A DNA stretch of 64,000 nt from JBGTSJ01 sp041940305 (GTDB taxonomy: Bacteria > Planctomycetota > Planctomycetia > Planctomycetales > Planctomycetaceae). The notes under the pieces were generated by a model that searched no databases, had not been told where the DNA came from, and worked only from the letters and a program-made list of their open reading frames with translations. A program made the translations under genes and the position numbers. Below are positions 41,422-50,532 of this stretch, in pieces (the stretch's first letter is position 1; each line of letters begins with the position of its first letter). The DNA is taken from positions 62,001-126,000 of the forward strand of contig JBGTSJ010000005.1 in the NCBI GenBank assembly GCA_041940305.1, in the 5' to 3' direction.

Positions 41422-43317
41422 ATGGACGCGCGACTACCATCGCCGTGGGGACGGCGATTCGGTCGCCGGGGAGGCACCCGGCAGTCCGCTCAGTCAACGA
41501 CCAGCTTCTCCGCGCCGCATTCCACTCGAACGGGGCGAACGTCCGCCGCGTGGTTCCGCTTTCTCGTGGCCCTCATTACCTGCGCCGCCCTCGGCGAAAA
41601 TGTGGCAATCGCACAGGGAACCCAGCAGTGGATCGCGCTGGAGTTGTACGTCCGGGGAGACCAGGACGCGGACATGCGGACCTGGGTGGAAGAAGCAGTG
41701 GCGGAGCGCGAAGGGCTCAAGGTCCGCGTGTATGACGTCTCCGACGAAGGGGGCGCCGGTCGGGAACGGCACGACAAGATCTGCTCATACTTCCGCGTGC
41801 GGCCCGAAGACTCGCTGCCGATGGTCTACGGCTGCGCGCAACGGTTCGTGGCCCCGTCCAGCAGGCAGGAGGTCGAGAAAGAACTGGATCAATTGCGGAC
41901 GATGACGGTTTACGTCCGCTCGGGCTGCCCGCGGTGCGCCCGGACCAAGGAGTACCTGAAGGCGACGATGCCGAAGTATCCTGGCTTCCGGCTGGTCTAC
42001 CGCGACGTCGTGACGGACCGCACAGCCCAGAACGAACTCAATGCCGTCGCCCGCAAGTACAACAAGTCGGCCGTGAGCGTGCCGGTGTTCCACTTCTGCG
42101 ATCAGGTGACGGTGGGCTGGGACAGTCCTTCGGGGACCGGCCGGCGGCTGGAGGGTTTGCTCGAACGCTGGACCTTCGAGCGCAAGCCGGAATCGGATGA
42201 CGACCAGACGCGGCTGGATGACGAACGGGGCCATCGAGACGATGAAACATCGCAGGTGGCGCAACACGTCGTCGAATGGCTGAATGCGGCCCCGCGAGCG
42301 GCTCAGGGATGTCCCGGTGTGCTGGCATCCTCGTCGTTTGCCCCCGCCGCCCACTCGCTGCTGACATTCTTACAGTCGGAGCACCGGCCGCGCGATCCGC
42401 CTGACAATGAACCTTCCGACGCAGACTCTGAAGTGCCGGATGATTTTGAGCTGCCGCTGCCTGGGCCCCCGCTTCCCGCTGACGTCGAGTCCGAATTCGA
42501 GCTGCCGCTCCCCGCGGATGTCGACGAAGCATCGCCTGATCCGTCTCCCGCTGAGACGTACCCCCCCGAGGATGAAGTCAACCTCCCGGTCTTCGGCCGC
42601 ATCCGCGCCAGCGACCTGGGCCTGCCGGCCTTCACGATTGCCATCGGGCTGGTCGACGGCTTCAATCCTTGTGCGATGTGGGTGCTGTTGTTTCTGTTGT
42701 CGATCCTGGTCAACCTGAAGAGCCGCTGGAAGATCATCGCCGTCGCCGGCACGTTCGTGCTGATCAGCGGGCTGGTGTACTTCGCGTTCATGGCCGCGTG
42801 GCTGAACGCGCTGGCGCTGCTGGGTCAGGAACGGCCGATCCAGATTGTGCTGGGCACCCTGGCGCTCCTGATCGGCGCGGTGCACGTCAAGGACTTCTTC
42901 GCATTCAAGAAAGGGATTTCGCTCTCGATTCCGGAATCGGCGAAACCGGGCATCTATGCTCACGTACGGCGGATCGTCACTGCCGAGAACATCATGGGCG
43001 CGGTGATCGGAGCGTCGACGCTGGCGGTGCTGGTGAATCTGCTGGAACTGCTCTGCACGGCCGGTCTGCCGGCGCTCTACACCGACGTCCTCCGTCGCAA
43101 CAACCTCCCCGCCTGGAAGGAATACGCCTACCTCGGCCTGTATAACCTGGCGTACATGTTCGACGACGCGCTGATGGTGACGATCGTCACCGTCACGCTC
43201 GGCCGCAACAAGCTGCAGGAAAAGCAGGGCCGCTGGCTCAAGCTGATCAGCGGTCTGATCATCCTCGCGCTGGGCGTCGTGATGATCTTCAAGCCCGAAC
43301 TGCTGCAGTTCGTCTGA
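41422..43317 (+). CDS. glutaredoxin-like domain fused to polytopic membrane domain
   Basis: The ATG at 41422 is used (631 residues); the frame is open far upstream (to 40759) but without signal-like or homologous sequence. A hydrophobic segment (FRFLVALITCAALGENVAIA) precedes an exported thioredoxin-fold part with the redox motif in YVRSGCPRCARTKEYLKATM. After an acidic Pro-rich linker (about residues 330-395) a membrane domain follows: FTIAIGLVDGFNPCAMWVLL, FLLSILVNL, IIAVAGTFVLISGLVYFAF, ENIMGAVIGASTLAVLVNLL and MIFKPELLQF. GFNPC resembles the DsbD/CcdA membrane motif. It may transfer reducing equivalents across the membrane. A DsbD-like role is inferred, not proven. Confidence 0.75.
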   Translation: MDARLPSPWGRRFGRRGGTRQSAQSTTSFSAPHSTRTGRTSAAWFRFLVALITCAALGENVAIAQGTQQWIALELYVRGDQDADMRTWVEEAVAEREGLKVRVYDVSDEGGAGRERHDKICSYFRVRPEDSLPMVYGCAQRFVAPSSRQEVEKELDQLRTMTVYVRSGCPRCARTKEYLKATMPKYPGFRLVYRDVVTDRTAQNELNAVARKYNKSAVSVPVFHFCDQVTVGWDSPSGTGRRLEGLLERWTFERKPESDDDQTRLDDERGHRDDETSQVAQHVVEWLNAAPRAAQGCPGVLASSSFAPAAHSLLTFLQSEHRPRDPPDNEPSDADSEVPDDFELPLPGPPLPADVESEFELPLPADVDEASPDPSPAETYPPEDEVNLPVFGRIRASDLGLPAFTIAIGLVDGFNPCAMWVLLFLLSILVNLKSRWKIIAVAGTFVLISGLVYFAFMAAWLNALALLGQERPIQIVLGTLALLIGAVHVKDFFAFKKGISLSIPESAKPGIYAHVRRIVTAENIMGAVIGASTLAVLVNLLELLCTAGLPALYTDVLRRNNLPAWKEYAYLGLYNLAYMFDDALMVTIVTVTLGRNKLQEKQGRWLKLISGLIILALGVVMIFKPELLQFV

Positions 43318-43326
43318 TCCAGACCC

Positions 43327-43337
43327 AGAACCCCGGT
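43327..43337. repeat. palindromic 3'-end repeat, partial (copy d)
   Basis: AGAACCCCGGT lies nine bases after the stop of the glutaredoxin/membrane gene and matches the first part of copies b and e. Confidence 0.45.
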
Positions 43338-43382
43338 GCGAGTGGACTACTTTGTCCCCTGTGTGCCCTTCTGTTCACTCCT

Positions 43383-43943
43383 TCACTCACTTCGATCAGG
43401 CCAAAGCCGGTAGAGGACGTGCCGCCTCAACCGGTGAGCTTCGGGGAGGCTGGGGTGGTCGAAGACTTCGGCCGGGTCGTGGGTCATTCCGAGTTTTTCC
43501 ATGACGCGGCGGGAGCGGACGTTCATGGGCACCGTGTAAGAGACGATCTCTGACAGGCGAAGTGATTCGAAGCCGTACGCCGCCGCCGCCCGTGCCGCTT
43601 CGGTGGCGAAGCCGTGTCCCCAGTGCGCGGCGGCGAGGCGCCAGCCCAACTCAATGCAGGGGGTGAAGTGCGTTTCGATGCGGGACCACTGAATTCCGAC
43701 GAAGCCGGCGAAGCCGGTGACGCCCGGCACTTCCACGGCCCACCAGCCGAAACCGTGCTGCTCAAAGTGGGCCGCTATGCGGTCGGCAGCCGCGTCGCTT
43801 TCCTCGCGCGTCATGAGTTTGGGGAAGTGCTCCATGACCCGCGGGTCGGCATTGAGCGCCGCGAACGGCTCGCGATCCCCGGTGCGCCACGGGCGGAGGA
43901 GGAGTCGCTCCGTCGTGATGCGGATCGGTTCGACGGACGGCAT
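43383..43943 (-). CDS. GNAT family N-acetyltransferase
   Basis: The ATG at 43943 gives 186 residues: TERLLLRPWRTGDREPFAAL at the start, FGWWAVEVPGVTGFAGFVGI and ELGWRLAAAHWGHGFATEAA (acetyl-CoA-binding motif A with a variant G-H-G-F-A-T loop), then VPMNVRSRRVMEKLGMTHDP. This is the RimJ/RimL-like Acetyltransf_3 group that acetylates ribosomal proteins, antibiotics or small molecules; the acceptor is unknown. It is downstream of the sigma factor gene on the same strand, 44 bases away, which may be coincidental. Confidence 0.9.
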   Translation of the reverse strand: MPSVEPIRITTERLLLRPWRTGDREPFAALNADPRVMEHFPKLMTREESDAAADRIAAHFEQHGFGWWAVEVPGVTGFAGFVGIQWSRIETHFTPCIELGWRLAAAHWGHGFATEAARAAAAYGFESLRLSEIVSYTVPMNVRSRRVMEKLGMTHDPAEVFDHPSLPEAHRLRRHVLYRLWPDRSE

Positions 43944-43987
43944 GGCGTGCTCTGGGTGTGAACTTCGACCGGACTGAGCAATGGCGG

Positions 43988-44662
43988 TCAACTCATCGAA
44001 GGCGGTTCGGACAGAAGACTGCGCAGGCGGCGCAGGGCGCGGAGGTAGCGCATGCCGGCGGCGGCGGGAGAGAGGTCCAGCGCCTGGGCGACTTCGCTGT
44101 TCCCGAGCTGCTCAATGTGCCGCATCATGATGATCTCGCGGTCCTGTTCGTCCATCTGGTCGATCGCGTCGAGGAACCGCTGGGCCAGTTCCTTGCGGAT
44201 GTTGGCGGCCGCGGGCGTGAGTTCCTGGTCGCTGAGCTGCGCGGCGAGGTCGAGCGACGACTGGTCGGGGAAAGGGCGACTCTGCAGCGGGCGTTCGCGG
44301 CCGACGTCCCGGCGCTGGGCGTGATGCCGGCGGTGCAGGTCGATCATGCGGTCCTTCGCCAGATGGCGCAGCCAGAGGTGGAACGGCATCTTCGGATCGC
44401 GCAGGTAATCCGACAGCCTGCGGCTGGCCTCCAGCAGCACGTCCTGCACCACGTCGCTGGCGTCGACCCGCTGGGAGACGCCGCGGTCCAGCCGCAGGGC
44501 GATCATCCGCCGCAGGGCATCCCGATGCCGCTCCAGCAGCCGGTTGGCTGCCTGGGCGTTGCCGCCGGCGGCCTGCTGGACCAGTTCGAGAGTCGGTTCG
44601 GACTCGGGCCACATGGGGTGTGTTGTCGGCGCGACGGTGCGGAGTTGAGGGCTGCCAAACAT
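43988..44662 (-). CDS. ECF-like RNA polymerase sigma factor
   Basis: A 224-residue sigma-70 family protein from the ATG at 44662; MWPESEPT at 44614 is an alternative. Region 2 includes RMIALRLDRGVSQRVDASDV, VQDVLLEASRRLSDYLRDPK and PFHLWLRHLAKDRMIDLHRR. Region 4 has ELAQRFLDAIDQMDEQDREI, MMRHIEQLGNSEVAQALDLS and MRYLRALRRLRSLL, a helix-turn-helix for -35 recognition. Planctomycetes have many such factors. No anti-sigma gene is adjacent. Regulon and signal are unknown. Confidence 0.88.
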   Translation of the reverse strand: MFGSPQLRTVAPTTHPMWPESEPTLELVQQAAGGNAQAANRLLERHRDALRRMIALRLDRGVSQRVDASDVVQDVLLEASRRLSDYLRDPKMPFHLWLRHLAKDRMIDLHRRHHAQRRDVGRERPLQSRPFPDQSSLDLAAQLSDQELTPAAANIRKELAQRFLDAIDQMDEQDREIIMMRHIEQLGNSEVAQALDLSPAAAGMRYLRALRRLRSLLSEPPSMS

Positions 44663-44676
44663 TGCGACGCGGGGGA

Positions 44677-44707
44677 GAACCCCGGTTTCTTGAAAAAACC
44701 GGGGTTC
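44677..44707. repeat. perfect palindromic 3'-end repeat (copy e)
   Basis: Arms 44677-44688 (GAACCCCGGTTT) and 44696-44707 (AAACCGGGGTTC) are perfectly complementary over 12 bases with a seven-base loop. It lies 30 bases beyond the stop of the minus-strand GH38-like gene and just upstream of the sigma factor start. Confidence 0.7.
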
Positions 44708-44737
44708 CGGGACGCGTCCAATACGAAGATCACTCCA

Positions 44738-47605
44738 TCAAAACGTTATCTCAACGTCGCATATCTCGTATGGTTGCATGTCTACCTGGACGGCGTCGCC
44801 GTCGATGGCGAGGGTCTGCAGCGTTTCGCCGATGAAGTTGCATTGCCGCGCCGCCACCGGGGAGCGGAAGCAGTGGACCTTCATCAGTTTCCGCAGTCCC
44901 TCCGTTTCAATCAATCGCAGTGCACAGCCGTTTGCCGGAGCGGCAGCCTCCGGGGGTTGATCTTTCGAGGGGCCGGACAGGGGCAGGATGCGAGCCAGCT
45001 GCACATTGCCGGCCGAGAGATGAAACAGCCAGCCGCTACGAATGCCGCCCGGAGGAGCGGCGTCTGTCGGGATCGCGATCGGGGGCGCGGCGGCATCGAG
45101 GGCGGCCTGAATGGGGTAGGGGACGTCCACGGCGATGGCCACGCTGAACTTACGTCGCGTCTCTCCGGCTGTGATCAACAGCGTGTCGAGCATTCGTGGA
45201 CCGGTCTTGCGATGGAACGGCAGGCCGAGCGGAAGGATCGTCGTCCGCGACTGATCGTCCGCGAGTTCGACAAACTGCGGAGCTTCGATCCGCTCGCCCC
45301 CGACGCCATGAGCCCCATGATGCAGCGACCGTGACAACGCCAATGTGGAATCCTTCCAGGCGAATCGCGCTGCGAAGTAGTTGGTCCACGGGTCTCCATC
45401 GGGGAAGTGCTTGACGTCCAGCTCGATGTCGATCTCGATGATCGGCCTGCCGCGCCAGACTCGGGTCACCTGCCGGAAGTCGGCCAGCACGCGTTTTTTC
45501 TCCTCGTCGAGGATGGCCCCGGTCGTTTCGACCTCGCCCAGGGCCGGCCCCGCGCTCAGCACGCGCGACTTCTCCATCCGCATCTCGGAGTAGTACGACC
45601 GATACTCCTCGGCCTCCTCCCCTTCGCCGATGCGGATCGTCCGCTCGCGCGCAAACCGATACGCGATCTGCTGGCTGATGCGGTTGCCGCCTCCGCGATA
45701 GGACCGGATCTGGCCGATGCCGCCGGTCACGTCGCTCAGGCTGACCTGGAAGAAATCGTTCCGGAGCAGCAGATCCTCGGCCAACGGCGTCTTTCCGATG
45801 GACGGCCGCTCGGCGTCCGCGGCCCGAAACGGCGCCCACGCGAAGCCGCAGGCCGGCACGTCCACGATGACGCAGCGACGGTCGTCGTCGAACTGCCGCG
45901 CGGAGACCGGCTCGTCGGCGGCCGGAATCGGCGCTTCCGCCGGCCACTCCACCGGTATCTTCCGCTCGAACGAATGCGGATTGACGACCAGCAGTCCCCG
46001 CTCGCCCCGTTGAGCCGCACACAACAGCGGCGCCAGCGCGGCCGGGGCTGCGGACTGGAGTCTGCTGAGCATTTCGTCCGCAGCCGACCAGCGCTCGCTG
46101 CTCGCCTCAGGATCCGCCTGCTCGAATACGGCGTCTCGCTCCTGGTGACCCCCGGAATCGACCCTGGAAGTCCGCAGCGCTTCCGCGAGATTCGCGCACC
46201 ACTCCAGCGACTCGAATCTCGCCCGACGCGCCCAGTAGTCGATATGCCGGCTGATGGGGTTCGGCTCCTGCCGGGCCACCGACTGGACCAGGTTGGGCGA
46301 AAAGTATTCCGAAGCCTTGTACTCCTGCAGCTTCCCCGACATGCCTCCCGACTCGAACAACTGCCGGAACGTGACGAACCGGCCCAGCACCGGGGCGTAC
46401 TTCTGCATCCGGCGGAAGTCCTCCAGCCAGGGTGTGCGGAGTTCGGGCCAGCGGGCAAAGACGATGGCGGCGGTCTGGTCGTGGTCCATTGACTCCGCCA
46501 TCCGCACCGGGAATCGCAAAAAACTGGCCGCACTGTCGCCGGCGAGCGGAATCCGGCTGAGGGCGTCGATCACCGAGCCGTCGCAGCCAGACCAGCGCAG
46601 CCGGCTGTGCTCCTGATCCGGGTAGATCCCGTCATCCATCACGACGTGCAGCCCGGCCGACATGCCGCAGCGGCTGATGAGCTGCGGCAGATACGGATCG
46701 ATGCCGAATCGCCTCCGTCCCCACATCAACGGGCCCTTGCCGAACAGGGTCTCGTACGCACCGAGCCCGCGCTGCATCTGCCAGATGAGGGTCTGGATCG
46801 ACAGCAGCGGCGTGCAGGTTTCTTTCCATTCGCTGCCGACGAGTTCCAGGCGGTTGTCGGATTGCGCGCTTCGGACGGCCTCGACGATGTCGGAATGCTC
46901 GTCGGCAATCGCTGTCCAGTCCTCGGCCGTCCCCATCAGGTTGCTCGGGACGCGCTCCCCGAGCAGCCTCCGCAGGTGGTCGTCGGCGAGACGCGGGATC
47001 ACGAGGCAGAGGTCAATCAGGTAGCAGTCCACGGGATAGAACCGCTCCCTGCACTCCAACAGCATTTCAAAGCAGTAGCGAAGATGCGTCTCGGCGGCGA
47101 CGCGGTCCCCCTGAACGGCCGCTTTCGCCGCAGCCACGGCTTCCCGCTGCAGATGAACTTCATCGACGTGGCTGAAGTTCCGCATGTGCCGCGTCAGCAA
47201 CTCGCATTGCAGGTAGCAACTGCCGAACGCCAGGAAGTCCGCGACGAGATCAGCGTCCAAGTCCGGCCGACTTTCGAGCGGTTCCAGTGCGGCCTGGAGC
47301 ATGGCTTGCCGTTCGGTGATCCCGCTGACGACCCCCATGCCCTCACGCCTGGCCCGCTCGGCCCAACCGTGCTGCACCCAGTCGTTGCTCGCCGTCGGCA
47401 CGATCACCAGCCGGTTCGGTTTGACGTCCTGCACATCGTCGGCCCGCTTCCAGCGCGGCATGACGCCGGCCGTCGCGAGCAGGGCAGGGTGCCACAGGAC
47501 CGCGAAGGCGTTAAGCAGTCCCTCGGACGGCTGCTCGGCGAGTTCGGTCGGGAAGTCCTCCAGGCTATGGCAGGGAATGAGGACTGTCAGTTCTTCGTAC
47601 GTCAT
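44738..47605 (-). CDS. GH38-like (alpha-mannosidase-related) protein
   Basis: A 955-residue soluble protein without signal peptide. The layout matches large retaining glycosidases of the GH38 kind: an N-terminal catalytic-like half (LTVLIPCHSLEDFPTELAEQ, GPLMWGRRRFGIDPYLPQLI, SAGLHVVMDDGIYPDQEHSR, SMDHDQTAAIVFARWPE) and a beta-sandwich half (LLVVNPHSFERKIPVEWPAE, LLRNDFFQVSLSDVTGGIGQ, RVLADFRQVTRVWRGRPIIE, FAARFAWKDSTLALSRSLHH). The C-terminal half is the better match. Canonical GH38 zinc residues (HxD near the N-terminus) are not clear to me, so catalytic activity is uncertain. Proteins of this kind are common in planctomycetes. It is monocistronic by position. Confidence 0.6.
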   Translation of the reverse strand: MTYEELTVLIPCHSLEDFPTELAEQPSEGLLNAFAVLWHPALLATAGVMPRWKRADDVQDVKPNRLVIVPTASNDWVQHGWAERARREGMGVVSGITERQAMLQAALEPLESRPDLDADLVADFLAFGSCYLQCELLTRHMRNFSHVDEVHLQREAVAAAKAAVQGDRVAAETHLRYCFEMLLECRERFYPVDCYLIDLCLVIPRLADDHLRRLLGERVPSNLMGTAEDWTAIADEHSDIVEAVRSAQSDNRLELVGSEWKETCTPLLSIQTLIWQMQRGLGAYETLFGKGPLMWGRRRFGIDPYLPQLISRCGMSAGLHVVMDDGIYPDQEHSRLRWSGCDGSVIDALSRIPLAGDSAASFLRFPVRMAESMDHDQTAAIVFARWPELRTPWLEDFRRMQKYAPVLGRFVTFRQLFESGGMSGKLQEYKASEYFSPNLVQSVARQEPNPISRHIDYWARRARFESLEWCANLAEALRTSRVDSGGHQERDAVFEQADPEASSERWSAADEMLSRLQSAAPAALAPLLCAAQRGERGLLVVNPHSFERKIPVEWPAEAPIPAADEPVSARQFDDDRRCVIVDVPACGFAWAPFRAADAERPSIGKTPLAEDLLLRNDFFQVSLSDVTGGIGQIRSYRGGGNRISQQIAYRFARERTIRIGEGEEAEEYRSYYSEMRMEKSRVLSAGPALGEVETTGAILDEEKKRVLADFRQVTRVWRGRPIIEIDIELDVKHFPDGDPWTNYFAARFAWKDSTLALSRSLHHGAHGVGGERIEAPQFVELADDQSRTTILPLGLPFHRKTGPRMLDTLLITAGETRRKFSVAIAVDVPYPIQAALDAAAPPIAIPTDAAPPGGIRSGWLFHLSAGNVQLARILPLSGPSKDQPPEAAAPANGCALRLIETEGLRKLMKVHCFRSPVAARQCNFIGETLQTLAIDGDAVQVDMQPYEICDVEITF

Positions 47606-47654
47606 GCGAAGGCCGTATTCAGTTAGCTTGTCTGTCGCGGGAACGGCGGGTCAG

Positions 47655-47950
47655 AACCACGGAATACACGGATGGCACGGAAAGGGCCAGCCATGCTGGT
47701 TGCCGTCAGGCGTCGTGGGAAAGGGAACCGCGAAATCTGCGAAAACAGCGAATGGCTTGCGTGCAATCGAAGCTGCAACTCCCAGGGCCGAAGAGATCCC
47801 GGACTCCCCACGATCTTTCTGAGGATCATTCCACTCAGAGATCGCATGTGTTCATGCCTCGCAGACTCATGCTTGAGATCCTGCCCTTCGCCGATTTCGC
47901 GTCTTTCGCCGTTCCACCTTCTCCGTGATTTCCGCCTCCTCCGTGGTTCC
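47655..47950. repeat. long imperfect inverted repeat element, copy 2
   Basis: Left end AACCACGGAATACACGGA (47655-47672), then GGGAACCGCGAAATCTGCG. Right end has TTCGCCGATTTCGCGTC, TTTCGCCGTTCC, and CTCCGTGGTTCC (to 47950). The order and bases match copy 1 at 11726-11893, but this copy is longer and has an extra 120 or so bases in the loop. It lies in a 690-base intergene that holds no other recognised gene. Confidence 0.6.
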
Positions 47951-48110
47951 CGGGCTCGAGCGCCCCTGGAGTTGAGCCGAATGCCTGAGTCCCGGAAAAT
48001 TCTGGAACTCTCGCCGCCGACCCTGCGTCACAAATCGCAGACTCCGAAAAACCGTCCCCGGCATATTCCGTGTGACCTGAGGCGTGGCTCCGGGGTCTGC
48101 CGGGTTTTGG

Positions 48111-48139
48111 TTGACGAAACTGGAACCTGCGAGTTAGCT
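48111..48139 (+). promoter_or_regulatory. candidate promoter upstream of pilM-like gene
   Basis: TTGACG at 48111-48116 and TTAGCT at 48134-48139 are separated by 17 bases, fitting a -35/-10 pair with a weak -10. The downstream leader would be about 150 bases. A purine-rich AGGGGG lies about 12 bases before the ATG at 48297. Confidence 0.3.
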
Positions 48140-48296
48140 TTAGGTTAAGTTCATCTGCGCATTTCCCGCCAGGCAGCCGTTTTCGTCAGGAGGCGAGTTG
48201 CGGCCGCGATTCCGGCGACACTCATTGACAGGCACTTCCCGCGATCAGCGCGGGCGCGGTGGTCTTGCCGCGCAATTCAGGGGGTAATGTTCCGCT

Positions 48297-50441
48297 ATGG
48301 CTGAAGCACGTGCGGCGTGGGGCATCGATATCGGTCAGTCGGCCCTGAAGGCGCTCAAGCTGCGGTATTTCGAGGATGCAGGCCAGGCGGTCGCCGTCGC
48401 CTTCGATTACATCCCCTACCCCAAGATCCTGAGCCAGCCGGACGCCATTCCGGAAGAGATCATCGGCCAGGCGATGCAGACGTTCCTGTCCCGCAACGAA
48501 GTCGCGGGGGACCTGATCGCTATCAGTGTGCCGGGTCAGTCGGCGCTGGCCCGCTTCATCCAGTTGCCGCCGGTCGAGACCAGCAAGCTGGCCGAGATCA
48601 TCAAGTACGAGGCGCGTCAGCAGATTCCCTTCGCGCTCGAAGAGGTTATCTGGGACTACCAGCCGCTCGGCGCCGGAGCTGAGGAGAGCGGCTATCTGCT
48701 CGACGCCGAGGTCGGCCTGTTCGCCATGAAGCGCGAGCAGGTGCAACAGCAGCTGAAGCCGTTCAACGACGCCAAGCTGGAAGTCGAGTTGATCCAGATT
48801 GCGCCGCTGACGCTGTACAACGTCCTCACCTATGATGAACTGGGCATCCGTCCCGGCAAAGACAGCGATGCCGAGGACGAGTACAGCATCATGCTCGACA
48901 TGGGCTGCGACAATACGGCGCTGCTCGTCTCGAACGGCAAGAAGATCTGGGTCCGCAACGTGCCGCTGGGCGGCAACCACTTTACGCGGGCGCTGACCAA
49001 GGAGATGAAGCTCAGTTTCGCCAAGGCGGAACACCTGAAGTGCAACGCCACGAAGTCGCCCGATCCACGGGCGGTGTTCCAGGCCCTGCGTCCCGTCTTC
49101 AACGACTATGCGGCCGAAATTCAGCGCTCGATCGGTTTCTTCTCCAGCGTGAACCGCCAGGCGAAGGTCTCGAAGGTGATCGGCGTCGGCAACGGATTCA
49201 AGCTGGCCGGCCTGCAGAAGTTCCTGCAGCAGAACCTGCAGTACGAGGTCGAGCGGCCGGACACCTACAAGGCCCTCGCCGGCGATTCGGTGCTGAATGC
49301 CCCGCTGTTCGCCGAAAACGTGCTGAGCTTCGCCGTCTCCTACGGTCTGGCGCTGCAGGTGCTCGGCCAGACGACGATCCGCACGTCGCTGCTCCCGCCG
49401 GAGATCATCACGGCCCGCAAGATCCGCAAGAAGAAGCCCTGGGCGGTGGCCGCCGCAGCGGTGCTGCTCGTCGGCTACGCCATTTCGACGATGGGAAATG
49501 CCCGGTCGTTCGCCAAGCCGCATTCGGACGAGTTCGCCAAGGCGGAAGAGGCCGCCAATCAACTCCAGCAGAAGGTCAGCGGATATGAATCCGCCTACAA
49601 GACCGAAGAGGGAAAATTCACGGCCACGAAGGCGGAATTGAACACGCTGATCGAGGGGCGGCGCGATCTGACGCCGCTGGAAGCCTACAACGCGGTGATC
49701 GACTGCCTGCCGCGGGACGTGGGGGATGAGCAGGATGAGACCGAGATCGAGAAACGCGAGCTGGTTTCGATCACGCACTATACGTGGGAGAAGAAGGCCG
49801 ACGTCGGCGAGTGGTACACCAAGCTGAACAGCGAGCAGAAGTACTACATGACCGAGGAGGACAAGAAGACGGCCCCGAGCGGGGAAGGGTACATTGTGAC
49901 GCTGATGGGGCAGCACTGGCATTACGGAGACGATCCGCTCGACCGGGGACTGTCGTACGTGGTCAATAAGTTCCTCCGCAAGCTGCAGCAGCCGACCGTC
50001 GAGGTGCCCGGGTATCCGGCGCGGGATGTACGCCGCATGGGGATTACACATCCGGCGATCATCGAGAAGTACGAAGGCTGGGTGAACTACGATCCGCTCG
50101 GCGTGCTGACGGCGAATCAGCCGGGGATGAGTGCCAATCCGATGGCGGCGAACCCGGGGTTTTCGCCCTTTGCGCCTCCCTCGGCGCCTCGCGTTGCGAC
50201 GACGCCCGGCCAGGCGCAGCCGGGCGAAGTCCGGAAGATCAAGCAGTTTGACTTTAAGATCCAGTTCGTACTCCAACCAATACCTCCGGAGGAACGAACG
50301 GACGTCGTTGTGGAGACGCCGGCGGAGGAACCTGCCGTCGCACCCGACGACTCCACGGTGGTGGACCCGGATGTGAATTCCACTGGTGCGCTGCCCGACG
50401 TTGGAGACTCGCAGAGCGGAGAACTGCCGGCCCAGCCCTGA
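48297..50441 (+). CDS. pilM: PilM-like type IV pilus/secretion assembly protein with PilN-like extension
   Basis: A 714-residue protein. The first 370 residues are an actin-like PilM ATPase fold: AARAAWGIDIGQSALKALKL, PPVETSKLAEIIKYEARQQI (highly conserved PilM stretch), LLDAEVGLFAMKREQVQQQL, YSIMLDMGCDNTALLVSNGK and VSKVIGVGNGFKLAGLQKFL. A single membrane helix follows (KPWAVAAAAVLLVGYAIS, about 378-396), then a coiled-coil and periplasmic part that recalls PilN, and a Pro/Gly/Met-rich C-tail. Normal PilM is about 350 residues, so this is a PilM-PilN-like fusion. It probably organises a type II/IV-like machine that could export DUF1559 pseudopilins. Two large planctomycete-specific genes follow. 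Confidence 0.82.
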   Translation: MAEARAAWGIDIGQSALKALKLRYFEDAGQAVAVAFDYIPYPKILSQPDAIPEEIIGQAMQTFLSRNEVAGDLIAISVPGQSALARFIQLPPVETSKLAEIIKYEARQQIPFALEEVIWDYQPLGAGAEESGYLLDAEVGLFAMKREQVQQQLKPFNDAKLEVELIQIAPLTLYNVLTYDELGIRPGKDSDAEDEYSIMLDMGCDNTALLVSNGKKIWVRNVPLGGNHFTRALTKEMKLSFAKAEHLKCNATKSPDPRAVFQALRPVFNDYAAEIQRSIGFFSSVNRQAKVSKVIGVGNGFKLAGLQKFLQQNLQYEVERPDTYKALAGDSVLNAPLFAENVLSFAVSYGLALQVLGQTTIRTSLLPPEIITARKIRKKKPWAVAAAAVLLVGYAISTMGNARSFAKPHSDEFAKAEEAANQLQQKVSGYESAYKTEEGKFTATKAELNTLIEGRRDLTPLEAYNAVIDCLPRDVGDEQDETEIEKRELVSITHYTWEKKADVGEWYTKLNSEQKYYMTEEDKKTAPSGEGYIVTLMGQHWHYGDDPLDRGLSYVVNKFLRKLQQPTVEVPGYPARDVRRMGITHPAIIEKYEGWVNYDPLGVLTANQPGMSANPMAANPGFSPFAPPSAPRVATTPGQAQPGEVRKIKQFDFKIQFVLQPIPPEERTDVVVETPAEEPAVAPDDSTVVDPDVNSTGALPDVGDSQSGELPAQP

Positions 50442-50532
50442 TGAGGCGGGGAAGGCTCGGCTCCTTCTTCCAGACCCGCGATTTGAGACAACGACATCCG
50501 ACGGCTCCGCCGTCAGCTCTTGAGTGAAGACC

